A stretch of 64,000 nucleotides of DNA from Paenibacillus sp. SZ31 (GCF_012912005.1 NZ_JABBEA010000001.1:62001-126000); one strand, 5' to 3'. Counted from the stretch's first letter, positions 7,651 to 16,563 are shown. Notes: generated from the sequence alone by a model not told the origin. Translations and numbers: made by a program.

Positions 7651-7701
7651 AATTAGGTATATATCTAATTTGATATTAGTCTTTTCTTCTCTGCACGTCA
7701 A
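7651..7701 (-). promoter_or_regulatory. Promoter and palindromic operator of the ArsR-type regulator
   Basis: On the minus strand: TTGACG (7696-7701), 17-base spacer, TAATAT (7673-7678). Immediately downstream, AATTAGGTATATATCTAATT (7651-7670) is a 20-base palindrome with one mismatch per half, at the position where a bound ArsR dimer would block the promoter. It is 17 bases before the start codon. Confidence 0.7.
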
Positions 7702-7753
7702 TCCTTTTGATTCAAGGAAGCCTGTATGAGTTAAACTCACGCTTGAACTGGCA

Positions 7754-7782
7754 TTAACCCGTTATTTACGGTAGGATTATAT
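7754..7782 (+). promoter_or_regulatory. Possible ypdA promoter
   Basis: TTAACC, 17-base spacer, TTATAT, ending 26 bases before the ypdA start codon. Both boxes are imperfect. Confidence 0.45.
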
Positions 7783-7808
7783 TGCTTGAAATAAGGAGGA
7801 TTAAGAAC

Positions 7809-8807
7809 ATGGAAGATGTCATTATTATCGGCGGAGGCCCATGCGGTCTGTCTGCTGCCATTGAATGTGAGCGGCTGGGACTGTCCGCTGTGATTGTTGA
7901 GAAATACAATATCGTTCAATCTATTTATCTGTATCCAACCCATATGCAGTTTTTCAGCACAGCCCCGCTGCTTGAAATCGGAAACGTTCCGTTCAGCACA
8001 CCTAATGATAAACCGTTTCGTTATGAAGCACTTGCCTATTATCGCAGGGTAGCCGAACATTTTGGCCTGCGTGTTCATAACTATGAGGAAGCCCGTGAGA
8101 TCAAACGTAAAGATGATGGCACGTTTGAGGTACATACGCTCAATCGACGCGGGGAGGCCATCGTACATGTTGGACGTAATGTAGTTGTAGCTACTGGTTA
8201 TTTTGACCATCCTAACTATCTGGGCATCCCTGGAGAAGACAAAGATAAAGTAACCCACTACTTCCGGGAAGCCCACCCTTATACCCGTACGCGTGTTGCC
8301 ATTATTGGTGGAAGCAACTCCGCGGTGGACGCGGCTATGGAACTGGTTCGTGTCGGAGCACATATTGATATGGTTTATCGCGGTAGTGGTCTGTCAGAAC
8401 ACATCAAACCATGGGTACGTCCGCTATTCGAGAGCATGGTGACGAAAGGCCGTATCACACTGCATCTAGAATCACGCGTGAATGAAATATTGGATGATTC
8501 GATTCGTCTGATACACACGGATGGTTCCACAAGTGAACTGGATAACGACTTTGTTCTGGCCATGACCGGTTTCCGCCCGGATCGCCATCTGCTCGCTTCC
8601 GTAGGTGTAGAGATGTCCGATGATATGGATAAACCCGTGTATGATGCGCAAACGATGGAAAGCAGCGTACCTGGTATATACGTGGGCGGAGTCATCGCTT
8701 CGGGGCGTAATGCCAATGAGGTCTTTATTGAATCCGGACGCTGGCATGGAAGGTACATTGCGGAACATATCGTTAGCAGACAACGTGGACAGACTGAAGG
8801 GAAATGA
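7809..8807 (+). CDS. ypdA: YpdA-family bacillithiol disulfide reductase
   Basis: A 332-residue FAD-dependent pyridine nucleotide-disulfide oxidoreductase fold. FAD-binding GGGPCG at 8-13 includes the conserved Cys of this family (Cys12), and an NADPH-binding GGSNSA motif lies at 167-172. YpdA proteins reduce bacillithiol disulfide with NADPH, keeping the low-molecular-weight thiol pool reduced in the cytoplasm. The start at 7809 follows AAGGAGGA with a suitable spacer; an upstream in-frame ATG at 7782 overlaps that site. Its stop overlaps the next gene's start in ATGA, so the two are probably translated together. The ArsR-type regulator is divergent. Confidence 0.9.
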   Translation: MEDVIIIGGGPCGLSAAIECERLGLSAVIVEKYNIVQSIYLYPTHMQFFSTAPLLEIGNVPFSTPNDKPFRYEALAYYRRVAEHFGLRVHNYEEAREIKRKDDGTFEVHTLNRRGEAIVHVGRNVVVATGYFDHPNYLGIPGEDKDKVTHYFREAHPYTRTRVAIIGGSNSAVDAAMELVRVGAHIDMVYRGSGLSEHIKPWVRPLFESMVTKGRITLHLESRVNEILDDSIRLIHTDGSTSELDNDFVLAMTGFRPDRHLLASVGVEMSDDMDKPVYDAQTMESSVPGIYVGGVIASGRNANEVFIESGRWHGRYIAEHIVSRQRGQTEGK

Positions 8808-9256
8808 AGACCATGGACATGACTTCCCTGCTGTTGCTCGGATTTGCGGCCCTCGGCATTATCAGCAACAACACACCGGTGACCGTAGCGATGGTATTTC
8901 TGTTGTTGCTACGCGTCCTGAACCTGAATCAGGCATTTCCATGGCTTGAAAAATACGGACTTACACTGGGCATTATCATTCTGACCATTGGTGTGATGGC
9001 ACCTCTTGCCAGTGGCAAGATGAGTCTGCAGACGATCGGTGAGTCTTTCCTGCACTGGAAATCACTGCTCGCCATTGGCGTAGGATTACTGGTGGCATAT
9101 CTTGGAGGACGTGGCGCTACGCTGATGGGTACACAGCCAACTGTCGTTGCAGGGCTGTTAATCGGAACGGTACTTGGGGTTGCCCTGTTCAAGGGTGTAC
9201 CTGTGGGTCCATTGATTGCGGCGGGAATTTTATCATTGCTACTGGGTAAATCCTGA
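8804..9256 (+). CDS. DUF441/UPF0756 membrane protein (YtwI-like)
   Basis: 150 residues, almost entirely hydrophobic, with four or five membrane segments (for example [77 protein letters not shown]). It fits the DUF441 family, whose function is unknown. The ATG overlaps the ypdA stop by four bases (ATGA), so the pair forms one operon. Confidence 0.88.
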   Translation: MKTMDMTSLLLLGFAALGIISNNTPVTVAMVFLLLLRVLNLNQAFPWLEKYGLTLGIIILTIGVMAPLASGKMSLQTIGESFLHWKSLLAIGVGLLVAYLGGRGATLMGTQPTVVAGLLIGTVLGVALFKGVPVGPLIAAGILSLLLGKS

Positions 9257-9448
9257 TCCAGGTTGTACGGGTGTAACCTGACATGCTCTGCAGATTGGCT
9301 GTATTTCCCACCGTTGTGTGATATACTTCTATTCATGCAAATTATGTACACGAGTCTACAGCAGAATAATCCATTTTGTGGTTATGCTGTTGCAGGAAAT
9401 TATAGATTCACTTTGCAACTATTAATGGCGCAGGAGGATTAAGGAACC

Positions 9449-9961
9449 ATGTCACGTCAGTTTATTACAGAAGCCGTGATGGTGGCCATTTACGGTCAAT
9501 TGCTAGCGCCGCCCGCGCCTGTTGAATATATTGTTCCTTATACCACCATCCTTGAGCTATATGAATTCCAGACCAGTCCTGATCCCATGATGGATAACCC
9601 GGCAGATGATCAGCATGTGAAATCCAAAATCAATGAAATGATTTCTTATTTCGAGGAACCGCTGAATAAGAAAAAAATAGAGCGTGCATTACTTGTTCCA
9701 TGGGCCAAAAGCCCCTCCATTTTATTTGGTGACCAAGTATCCATTGCCATTATCAATGCAATAGATACGGCACAGTACGGGGAATATTTCGATCCCATTG
9801 AGACCGAACTGCTGCTGACATCTCAGCGCCTGAGTATCCCGATTCTCACCGATCAGGTTGAACTGATCGCACGTATTATTGAATCGGAATCACCTGTACA
9901 GGTATTTGATATTGATGATTTTGATTTTGCGATGGATGATGAACCACTGGATCAGGTGTAA
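9449..9961 (+). CDS. Conserved hypothetical acidic protein, 170 residues
   Basis: Good start: AGGAGGA 11 bases before ATG 9449. The product begins MSRQFITEAVMVAIYGQLL and ends in an acidic tail (FDIDDFDFAMDDEPLDQ). Soluble, no signal peptide, no Cys. I recognise a Paenibacillus-type family of this form that is sometimes labelled ADP-heptose synthase, but I see no sugar-nucleotide-binding motif, so that name is unsupported. It stands alone between an intergenic region and a bidirectional terminator. Confidence 0.75.
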   Translation: MSRQFITEAVMVAIYGQLLAPPAPVEYIVPYTTILELYEFQTSPDPMMDNPADDQHVKSKINEMISYFEEPLNKKKIERALLVPWAKSPSILFGDQVSIAIINAIDTAQYGEYFDPIETELLLTSQRLSIPILTDQVELIARIIESESPVQVFDIDDFDFAMDDEPLDQV

Positions 9962-9992
9962 TTCATACATGGAGTGCACGGAAATCGGACAA

Positions 9993-10040
9993 AAAAATGA
10001 CCTCAGTACCCACTTTGTCGTGGATACCGAGGTCATTTTT
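9993..10040. terminator. Bidirectional terminator
   Basis: ATGACCTCAGTACCCA and TGGATACCGAGGTCAT form a long stem flanked by an A-run and a T-run. It serves the rightward hypothetical gene and the converging NUDIX gene. Confidence 0.85.
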
Positions 10041-10055
10041 GCGTCAACACTTATT

Positions 10056-10505
10056 TTATTCCGCAATATCCTGCGTTAACAGGATTCGGCTAATCTCATT
10101 CAGAGGTGGTAACGACTCCAGCGCAAAAAACTTCAGACCCGCATCACTATTTACACGTGATTCCACAAGGTCATCCTGAATGATCTGTGTCCGGAACAAG
10201 GCAATGACATAATACTCTTCATCTCCGCTCGAATGCACATACCGAAGATCAGGCCCTGAATACAGACCTTCCAGTGTCATGATATCAGTAGTCCAACCTG
10301 TCTCTTCCCATAGCTCCCGATGTGCGGCATCTTCAATGGCTTCACCCGGACGCATCTCACCGGCTGGCATACGCCAATGACCATGCTCAGCGTGCTGAAT
10401 CAGCAGCAATTCACCTTGTTCGTTCTCAGCCCGCACCGCCGCTTTTACAACAATATGAGAGCGTTTTGCGATATATTGGGCCAAATCTCGGGCTGGCAGA
10501 TTCAC
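10056..10505 (-). CDS. NUDIX hydrolase
   Basis: 149 residues with a complete Nudix box at about 49-71 (G-E-M-R-P-G-E ... RELWEETGW). Such enzymes cleave nucleoside diphosphates linked to another group; the substrate here is unknown. Start is GTG at 10505, with AGGAGGGG 8 bases upstream. The HesB-like gene lies 70 bases upstream on the same strand and may be co-transcribed. Confidence 0.9.
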   Translation of the reverse strand: MNLPARDLAQYIAKRSHIVVKAAVRAENEQGELLLIQHAEHGHWRMPAGEMRPGEAIEDAAHRELWEETGWTTDIMTLEGLYSGPDLRYVHSSGDEEYYVIALFRTQIIQDDLVESRVNSDAGLKFFALESLPPLNEISRILLTQDIAE

Positions 10506-10575
10506 TGCTTATCCCCTCCTCCTACTCGGAAGCCGGTGGCGACCTGTGATTCATCTATTGCTTTACAGACACACC

Positions 10576-10872
10576 CTATACTTCGGTATAACGATACTCG
10601 ATATCCTGACCTTCATCAACGATATCCACATGCAGTTGGTGCCCTTTCAGATACCAATAATCGTGATCTTCCATAAAGAATTGAATCCCCGACACTTCGG
10701 TTTGATCGGCAGGATGTCTTGGTTTCTCCACAGCAATGCCGAGCGAAAATCCAGGATGAAGACCTCCGCCAGAGCTATAACGGGCAAAAAATCGGATGCT
10801 GTCTCCCTCGTTCAAATTCAGTTCTTCCTTGTACCAGCGAGCAGCTTGATCGGATACATGTATGGTACTCAT
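10576..10872 (-). CDS. HesB/YneR-family protein lacking cysteines
   Basis: 98 residues matching the HesB-like/YneR family (IHVSDQAARWYKEEL, IRFFARYSSGGGLHPGFSLGI). Proper A-type iron-sulfur carriers have three conserved Cys; this protein has no Cys at all, as in the YneR branch, so a cluster-carrier role is unlikely. Function unknown. It is probably the first gene of a pair with the NUDIX hydrolase. Confidence 0.8.
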   Translation of the reverse strand: MSTIHVSDQAARWYKEELNLNEGDSIRFFARYSSGGGLHPGFSLGIAVEKPRHPADQTEVSGIQFFMEDHDYWYLKGHQLHVDIVDEGQDIEYRYTEV

Positions 10873-10977
10873 TTGGTGTCAGCTCCTTCTGTATATATAT
10901 GTTCCATCATATCTCTACAAGGACCTGAACACAAACCCCAGTGACCACATAAAGACAAAATAAGTTGTGAAAAATGT

Positions 10978-11007
10978 TTGACAGATTGTAAAAGCCGATG
11001 TTAAGAT
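10978..11007 (+). promoter_or_regulatory. Promoter of the BmrCD-type leader
   Basis: TTGACA at 10978-10983, 18-base spacer, TAAGAT at 11002-11007 (TTAAGA gives a 17-base spacer). It drives the leader ORF at 11065 and, if the attenuator is passed, the two ABC genes. Confidence 0.7.
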
Positions 11008-11064
11008 GCAAACATACGAGGTCTACATTGCATTTATTTCCAAAAAAAGAAAGGGTGATTACGG

Positions 11065-11145
11065 TGTTTAACAAACATATGATAGGTCAATTCAGCACAC
11101 AATTAAATACCGGAGTACACCCGAAATCATTATTCTGTTCATAAG
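11065..11145 (+). CDS. Putative 26-residue leader peptide of the ABC exporter operon (BmrB-like role)
   Basis: GTG start with AAAGGGTG 6 bases upstream, 26 codons, TAA stop. The product starts MFNKHMIGQFSTQLNTG and ends with LFCS. It lies between a clear promoter and a terminator just before the BmrC/BmrD-type genes. In B. subtilis the small bmrB ORF in the same position controls bmrCD by ribosome-mediated attenuation. The peptide is shorter here and I see no sequence match, so equivalence is inferred from layout. Confidence 0.65.
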
Positions 11146-11201
11146 TCGGCATGACAAAGCGTTCTTTCATTAGAACCTCTGTGATGTTTACTCACAATCG
11201 A

Positions 11202-11291
11202 ACTTATGTATGGTGGCGGCTCTGTTCTCGGAGCCATGCTGCCGTATGATTATATGAAGACATACCGCCTGCGTGCGGTATGTCTTTTTTT
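11202..11291 (+). terminator. Attenuator: terminator with competing hairpin before the ABC exporter
   Basis: The terminator is AGACATACCGC / GCGGTATGTCT (11258-11285) followed by seven T. A competing stem pairs GCCGTATG (11241-11248) with CATACCGC (11261-11268), which is the terminator left arm, so the two are mutually exclusive. A third hairpin GGCTC/GAGCC sits at about 11217-11234, and ACTTATG (11202-11208) can pair with CATAAGT (11141-11147) across the leader stop codon. Confidence 0.8.
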
Positions 11292-11358
11292 GTGGGTACA
11301 TTTCGGCATACATGAACGGAATCTGCATTTCACGGACATTGAAAGGAAGGGATAACAC

Positions 11359-13104
11359 TTGTTCTCTGTACTTAAAAACCTGGCCTGGTTCTTCCGGCTG
11401 GAACGCAAACGATACCTGACCGGTGTCATCTTGCTTATTCTGGTGGGCGTTGCCGAACTGCTGCCTCCCCGTCTTCTTGGCAATGCCATCGACGAGATTG
11501 TGCGCGGTTCCATTACAGGCGCCTCACTTACCCGTTATATCTTGCTTATTCTGGGAACGGTCATCATTATCTATCTGGTTACATACGTTTGGATGCACAA
11601 ACTGTTCGGTGGAGCCAATCTGGTGGAACGGCTGCTTCGTTCACGCTTCATGGACCACTTGTTACGGATGACTCCGCCCTTTTTTGAGAAAAACAGAACA
11701 GGAGATCTGATGGCTCGGGCCACCAATGATCTTCGTTCCATTGCTACTACAGCAGGCTTCGGCATGCTGACATTAACAGACTCTACGGCCTTTCTGGCCA
11801 CCGTATTGTTCGCGATGGGCTTCCTGGTCAGCTGGAAACTGACCCTGGCGGCAATCCTGCCTTTGCCTTTTATCGCCATTGCCATGATGATCTATGGTAA
11901 AGCTGTACATCAACGTTACACACTGGCACAGGATGCATTCGGAGATATGAATGACCAGGTGCTGGAATCCATCGCCGGTATTCGTGTCGTGCGTGCCTAT
12001 GTGCAGGAACGTCTGGATGAGAAACGGTTCGCCGATGTGACCGAAGATGTATATCGTAAAAACCTGGCTGTTGCCAGAATGGATGCCCTATTCGAACCCA
12101 CCATCCGACTCTTCGTTGGACTCAGTTATGTGATTGCACTTGCCTACGGCATATATCTTGTATTTCATAATGAAATTACCCTGGGGGATCTCGTATCGTT
12201 CAATATGTACCTGGGGATGATGATCTGGCCTATGTTCGCCATCGGCGAATTAATTAACCTGATGCAGCGCGGTAGCGCTTCACTTGATCGGGTCAACGAG
12301 ACTTTATCCGTAGAACCTGCCGTACAAGATGTGGAGCAACCTGCTCACGTTACGAATCCGGAAGAAATTGCGATGCAGGATGTTACCTTCCGTTACCCTA
12401 GCTCCACTGTCGACAATCTTAGTCATATCAGCTTTTCGCTGCGACGGGGTCAGACATTGGGTGTTGTGGGCCGTACAGGTAGTGGTAAGTCTACTTTGCT
12501 CAAACAACTGCTTCATGAATACCCTGCCGGTTCGGGCACATTAAGCATCTCTGGTCATCCGATTCAGGATATCGCCAAAGATGACTTGCACAGCTGGATC
12601 GGGTACGTACCACAGGAACAAGTCCTGTTCTCCAAATCAGTTCGTCAGAACATTCAATTCGGTAAGCATGGTGCCAGTGATGAAGTGATCATGGAAGCCA
12701 TTCGTACCGCCGCTTTTGACGGGGATCTGGGAACCTTATCGGATGGACTGGATACACTTGTTGGTGAAAAAGGAATCTCTCTGTCCGGTGGACAGAAACA
12801 GCGGGTATCGCTGGCGCGTGCCTTTATTGCTAACCCTGATATTCTGATCCTTGATGATGCCTTATCTGCGGTCGATGCACGTACTGAAGCTAAAATCATT
12901 GAAAATATTCGCAACAAACGCTCGGGTAAAACTACGCTGATCTCGACGCATCGCCTGTCCGCTATCGAACATGCTGACCGAATCATCGTACTGGAGCACG
13001 GGAAAATTACGGAAGAAGGTACTCACCAGGAACTGTTAGCCATGAACGGCTGGTACCGTGAACAGTATGAACGGCAACAGGTCGAGTCCAATTTGTCCAC
13101 GTAG
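11359..13104 (+). CDS. bmrC: ABC exporter half-transporter, BmrC/YheI type (degenerate ATP site)
   Basis: 581 residues: a six-helix exporter membrane domain (about 1-310) and an ATPase domain with Walker A GRTGSGKST at 371-379, signature LSGGQ at 475-479 and Walker B ILILDD at 495-500. The residue after the Walker B Asp is Asp, not the catalytic Glu, as in the degenerate subunit of heterodimeric exporters such as BmrC. It would pair with the next gene to pump drugs out of the membrane. TTG start behind AAGGAAGGG. Twelve bases separate it from the partner gene. Control by the upstream attenuator is inferred. Confidence 0.9.
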   Translation: MFSVLKNLAWFFRLERKRYLTGVILLILVGVAELLPPRLLGNAIDEIVRGSITGASLTRYILLILGTVIIIYLVTYVWMHKLFGGANLVERLLRSRFMDHLLRMTPPFFEKNRTGDLMARATNDLRSIATTAGFGMLTLTDSTAFLATVLFAMGFLVSWKLTLAAILPLPFIAIAMMIYGKAVHQRYTLAQDAFGDMNDQVLESIAGIRVVRAYVQERLDEKRFADVTEDVYRKNLAVARMDALFEPTIRLFVGLSYVIALAYGIYLVFHNEITLGDLVSFNMYLGMMIWPMFAIGELINLMQRGSASLDRVNETLSVEPAVQDVEQPAHVTNPEEIAMQDVTFRYPSSTVDNLSHISFSLRRGQTLGVVGRTGSGKSTLLKQLLHEYPAGSGTLSISGHPIQDIAKDDLHSWIGYVPQEQVLFSKSVRQNIQFGKHGASDEVIMEAIRTAAFDGDLGTLSDGLDTLVGEKGISLSGGQKQRVSLARAFIANPDILILDDALSAVDARTEAKIIENIRNKRSGKTTLISTHRLSAIEHADRIIVLEHGKITEEGTHQELLAMNGWYREQYERQQVESNLST

Positions 13105-13116
13105 GAGGTCAATTCA

Positions 13117-15207
13117 TTGAAGTCTAATACAGGCAAAAGGCTGCTTGATTACGCCTTAAAAGCCAAAGGAACATTTATCGCTGCATTAATTATGCTTACC
13201 ATTGGTGTTGCGGCCGAGCTCGCCGGGCCGTTCATCGCCAAATCCATGATCGACAATCATTTGCTCGCGATTGAGCAGCCTTTCTATGAGACAACAGCTT
13301 CGGATGAAGCCGCAGTCTACAACGGTAAGAACTACAAACGCGAAGGCTTGTTCGAACCAGATGAAAGCAAAGGTTCTGAAGTGCGAGTATTACAAGCAGG
13401 TAGAAGTTTTTATTTTGTAAACGAACCAGTCAGTGCACCTGACGGAGACCGCGTCTATGCGGATGGAACCCTCACGGTTACACGCGCAGGCGAAGTGACA
13501 GGACAATATGCGGCAGCACCCCTGTCCGCTGGTGAACTCTTTGCTTTTTACAAACCGGAGATGCCCAGCATCTATCAATTAATTATGTACTACATGATCT
13601 TCCTCGTGATCTCGGTCATTATGGAGTTCGGTAAAACATTCTGGCTACAGTCTTCAGCCAATAAAGTCATTCAAAGACTGCGTAACGATGTGTATGCCCA
13701 TATCCAACGACTACCGGTGCACTTTTTTGATAATCTGCCCGCAGGTAAAGTTGTATCTCGGGTCACAAACGATACAGAAGCCGTCAAGGATCTGTTCGTT
13801 GCTGTTCTTTCGAACTTTTTCTCAGGGATCATCACGATTATGGGTGTCTATGTCGCACTCTTCCTGCTTGATGTTCGCTTGGGTCTGATCTCATTATTCG
13901 TGGTGCCGATGCTCATTGCGTGGATTGTACTCTATCGCAAATTCGCCACTCGCTACAACACGATCATTCGGTCAAGGCTGAGTGAGATCAATGCGATCAT
14001 TAACGAGTCCATTCAGGGGATGTCCATTATCCGCGTATTCCGCCATCAGAAACAAACCAAGCAGGAATTCGAAGATCTGAATGATGACTATATGAAACAC
14101 CAGAACAAAATGCTTAACCTGAATGCCTTCACCTCACACAACCTGGTTAACGTATTACGGAATATCGCCTTTGCAGTTGTGCTGTGGTACTTCGGTTCTA
14201 GCGTGTTGGATGGCACAAGTATTATCTCACTGGGTGTTCTGTATGCCTTCGTCGATGTCCTGGGCCGCTTGTTCCAGCCGATTACCGGCATGGTGAATCA
14301 GCTAGCCAACCTGGACTCCTCCCTCGTATCCGCTGGTCGCGTCTTTGAGCTGATGGATGAAAAGGGAGAAGCCGTAACCGATGGCTCTATGCCAAGATAC
14401 AAAGGGAATGTTGTCTTCGATGATGTATCCTTTGCTTATAAAAAGGACTTCGTGCTCAACAATATCTCGTTTAAAGCATCGCAAGGTCAGACAGTCGCTC
14501 TGGTCGGTCATACCGGTTCCGGTAAAAGCTCGATCATCAACCTGCTGTTCCGGTTCTATGATCCGCAAAAAGGCAAGATCACGATCGACGGTCAGAACGT
14601 CAAGGATCTGCCCAAACAGTGGATTCGGGAGCACATGGGTATCGTACTGCAAGACCCGTATCTGTTCACAGGTACGATTGCTTCCAATGTTAGTCTCGGT
14701 GATGAGAAGATCTCCCGTGAACGTATTGAACAGGCGCTGCGGGATGTAGGAGCTGAACGTATACTGGCTCATCTCCCTCAAGGCTTTGACGAACCTGTCA
14801 TCGAAAAAGGAAGTACATTGTCTGCTGGGCAACGCCAATTGATCTCCTTTGCTCGGGCACTGGCGTTCGATCCCGCTATCCTCATTTTGGATGAAGCGAC
14901 AGCCAATATTGATACGGAAACAGAAGCTTTGATTCAGAACGCACTCGAAGTCCTCAAAAAAGGACGTACCACCTTCATCATTGCTCACCGTCTTTCCACT
15001 ATTCGTTCGGCAGATCAGATTCTGGTTCTGCATCGCGGGCGTATCGTTGAGCAAGGTGCACATGATGAACTGATGGAGCTTAAAGGCCGCTATTATAAGA
15101 TGTATCAGCTCCAGCAAGGTGCGCAAGCAGCAGCGGGTGCAACCAGCGAGAATCCGTCGGGCGAGATCATTCCAACCTCAACCTCCTTTGCCGGAGGCAA
15201 TGCATAA
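13117..15207 (+). CDS. bmrD: ABC exporter half-transporter, BmrD/YheH type (catalytic ATP site)
   Basis: 696 residues. Between membrane helix 1 and helix 2 (about 51-150) is a polar insert of about 100 residues, matching the extracytoplasmic domain that marks BmrD. The ATPase domain has Walker A GHTGSGKSS, signature LSAGQ and Walker B ILILDEAT with the catalytic Glu present, complementing the degenerate partner. TTG start at 13117 behind TAGGAGGTC. The C-terminal 30 residues are low-complexity. Probably a multidrug exporter with bmrC; the substrate is not visible in sequence. Confidence 0.9.
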   Translation: MKSNTGKRLLDYALKAKGTFIAALIMLTIGVAAELAGPFIAKSMIDNHLLAIEQPFYETTASDEAAVYNGKNYKREGLFEPDESKGSEVRVLQAGRSFYFVNEPVSAPDGDRVYADGTLTVTRAGEVTGQYAAAPLSAGELFAFYKPEMPSIYQLIMYYMIFLVISVIMEFGKTFWLQSSANKVIQRLRNDVYAHIQRLPVHFFDNLPAGKVVSRVTNDTEAVKDLFVAVLSNFFSGIITIMGVYVALFLLDVRLGLISLFVVPMLIAWIVLYRKFATRYNTIIRSRLSEINAIINESIQGMSIIRVFRHQKQTKQEFEDLNDDYMKHQNKMLNLNAFTSHNLVNVLRNIAFAVVLWYFGSSVLDGTSIISLGVLYAFVDVLGRLFQPITGMVNQLANLDSSLVSAGRVFELMDEKGEAVTDGSMPRYKGNVVFDDVSFAYKKDFVLNNISFKASQGQTVALVGHTGSGKSSIINLLFRFYDPQKGKITIDGQNVKDLPKQWIREHMGIVLQDPYLFTGTIASNVSLGDEKISRERIEQALRDVGAERILAHLPQGFDEPVIEKGSTLSAGQRQLISFARALAFDPAILILDEATANIDTETEALIQNALEVLKKGRTTFIIAHRLSTIRSADQILVLHRGRIVEQGAHDELMELKGRYYKMYQLQQGAQAAAGATSENPSGEIIPTSTSFAGGNA

Positions 15208-15273
15208 TATAGTTAATACAGAAATTCTTGTACTAAACTAATCAGAAATGATATGCGCTCAACAAGCAACACA

Positions 15274-15325
15274 AAAACCGATCTACACGGCTACCTTAGG
15301 GGTTTGCGGTGCAGATCGGTTTTTT
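15274..15325 (+). terminator. Terminator of the ABC exporter operon
   Basis: AACCGATCT and AGATCGGTT arms, extended by CAC/GTG, followed by TTTTTTATTTTT. Confidence 0.85.
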
Positions 15326-15371
15326 ATTTTTATCTGGAGCTATGCTCCGATACTGAGTATTTCGCCCAGAC

Positions 15372-15413
15372 AAAAAAACAATCCGCGCGCAACCTCACTG
15401 CTGCTGCGGATTG
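15372..15413 (-). terminator. Terminator of the ydcF-like gene
   Basis: CAATCCGC/GCGGATTG arms followed by T7 on the minus strand. The first arm lies within the last codons of the gene. Confidence 0.8.
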
Positions 15414-16021
15414 TCTATCCATCCTTTGATCGTATACCCCATGTACATCACGGTCTCTCTTGCGAGAAAAGGAAACTTGCTGCGCCAAGTTCGGTAAGCA
15501 GTTGTACGTGTCGGAGAGGGTACAGCATCCATACCCAGTCCAGCAGCCAGCTTCATGGCCCGTTTCATATGTAAAGGATCACTCACAATCGTATACGTTT
15601 CATAACCGGCCTGCTCACCTATTGGAATTGAATTGCTCAGATTCTCCTCGGTGATTCGAGATTCGGTCTCTACGCGAATGTCCGCTGGATCTACTCCTTG
15701 TGCAATGGCATACTTCCGACCAACTTCAGCTTCCGTATGCTCTCCATCATCACTTGACCCGCCTGTAAAAAGTAGGTTACGAACGGTACCCTGACGGTAT
15801 AATTCAATCCCATGTTCAATACGTTCACGAAATACAGGTGAAGGGTTATCTCCCTCCACGGCTGCACCCAGAATGATCGCTGCATCCGATATCCTGGACG
15901 AATCCTCATCCGTATATGCTGATATACGCACTGCCGTAACCACAGTCCATAGAATTCCAAGCAATACTATAGCTATAGCCGTGATTACAATCCAGCGTTT
16001 CGTTTTGCATTTACTTTTCAT
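15395..16021 (-). CDS. YdcF/SanA-family membrane protein (DUF218)
   Basis: 208 residues with one N-terminal membrane anchor (about 9-31) and a DUF218 domain: DAAIILGAAVEGDNPSPVFRERI, LLFTGGSSDDGEHTEAEV, RITEENLSNS and VSDPLHMKRA. Family members are envelope-related; their biochemical activity is not established. The ATG overlaps the stop of the upstream gene (ATGA), so the two are co-translated. Confidence 0.85.
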   Translation of the reverse strand: MKSKCKTKRWIVITAIAIVLLGILWTVVTAVRISAYTDEDSSRISDAAIILGAAVEGDNPSPVFRERIEHGIELYRQGTVRNLLFTGGSSDDGEHTEAEVGRKYAIAQGVDPADIRVETESRITEENLSNSIPIGEQAGYETYTIVSDPLHMKRAMKLAAGLGMDAVPSPTRTTAYRTWRSKFPFLARETVMYMGYTIKGWIDNPQQQ

Positions 16022-16563
16022 TCATCCTCTTCCAAAGCTCTTGCGTGCATGCTCTCGGCATGCATACGTTCCAGCGTTTGCAAAGCTGCTGCGGATTCGG
16101 CATCCAGACCAAGCTCTGCAATCCAGGCACCCGTATATTGCTGAAGACTGATCTCCAGCTCCTGAGCGCGGTCTTTGAAATCCTCCAATTCCTTAATCAT
16201 GCGTGATCGTCCTTCCGGACTGAACGTCTCATGGATTCGTTCCTTGAAGTAGTGATGTACGATACGATTACGTTGCTGCCACAATTCATTCAATTGGTGG
16301 GTCTCTTCCTCCGAAAAGGTGAAATGATGGCGTACCTCATGGATGAGTTGCCCCAATGAACTGCTCATCTTTCGTTCGTACAGATCTTCTAGATCCTCTT
16401 CAGACACGGCCTTGCCCTGAGACATTTTCATTAATAAAATCAGATTGACCAGCTGCTGTTCAAGCGCCTGACCGTAGTACACGGCCAATCCGTAATAGGC
16501 AAACAATTCCCTGGAGTGTTCGCTGTCCAGCATGTCACCATTCTGGATGTCTGTATTTTGCAT
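16018..16563 (-). CDS. Hypothetical helical protein with a HEPN-like RxxxxH motif
   Basis: 181 residues, strongly helical and acidic, with no signal or membrane segment. After the ELWQQ segment it has RNRIVHHYFKE, an R-x4-H arrangement like HEPN-domain proteins, and the preceding helices (GQALEQQLVNLILLMKM) fit that fold. HEPN proteins are often RNases or RNA/nucleotide-binding partners, but the motif is short and the assignment is tentative. It overlaps the ydcF-like gene by four bases and lies 99 bases after the ABC permease gene. Confidence 0.7.
   Translation of the reverse strand: MQNTDIQNGDMLDSEHSRELFAYYGLAVYYGQALEQQLVNLILLMKMSQGKAVSEEDLEDLYERKMSSSLGQLIHEVRHHFTFSEEETHQLNELWQQRNRIVHHYFKERIHETFSPEGRSRMIKELEDFKDRAQELEISLQQYTGAWIAELGLDAESAAALQTLERMHAESMHARALEEDE

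Noticed and set aside
11203-11350. Possible ORF beginning MYGGGSVLGAM just before the BmrC-type gene
   Set aside because: No ribosome site, and its frame runs through the terminator stem; the region is better explained as attenuator structure.
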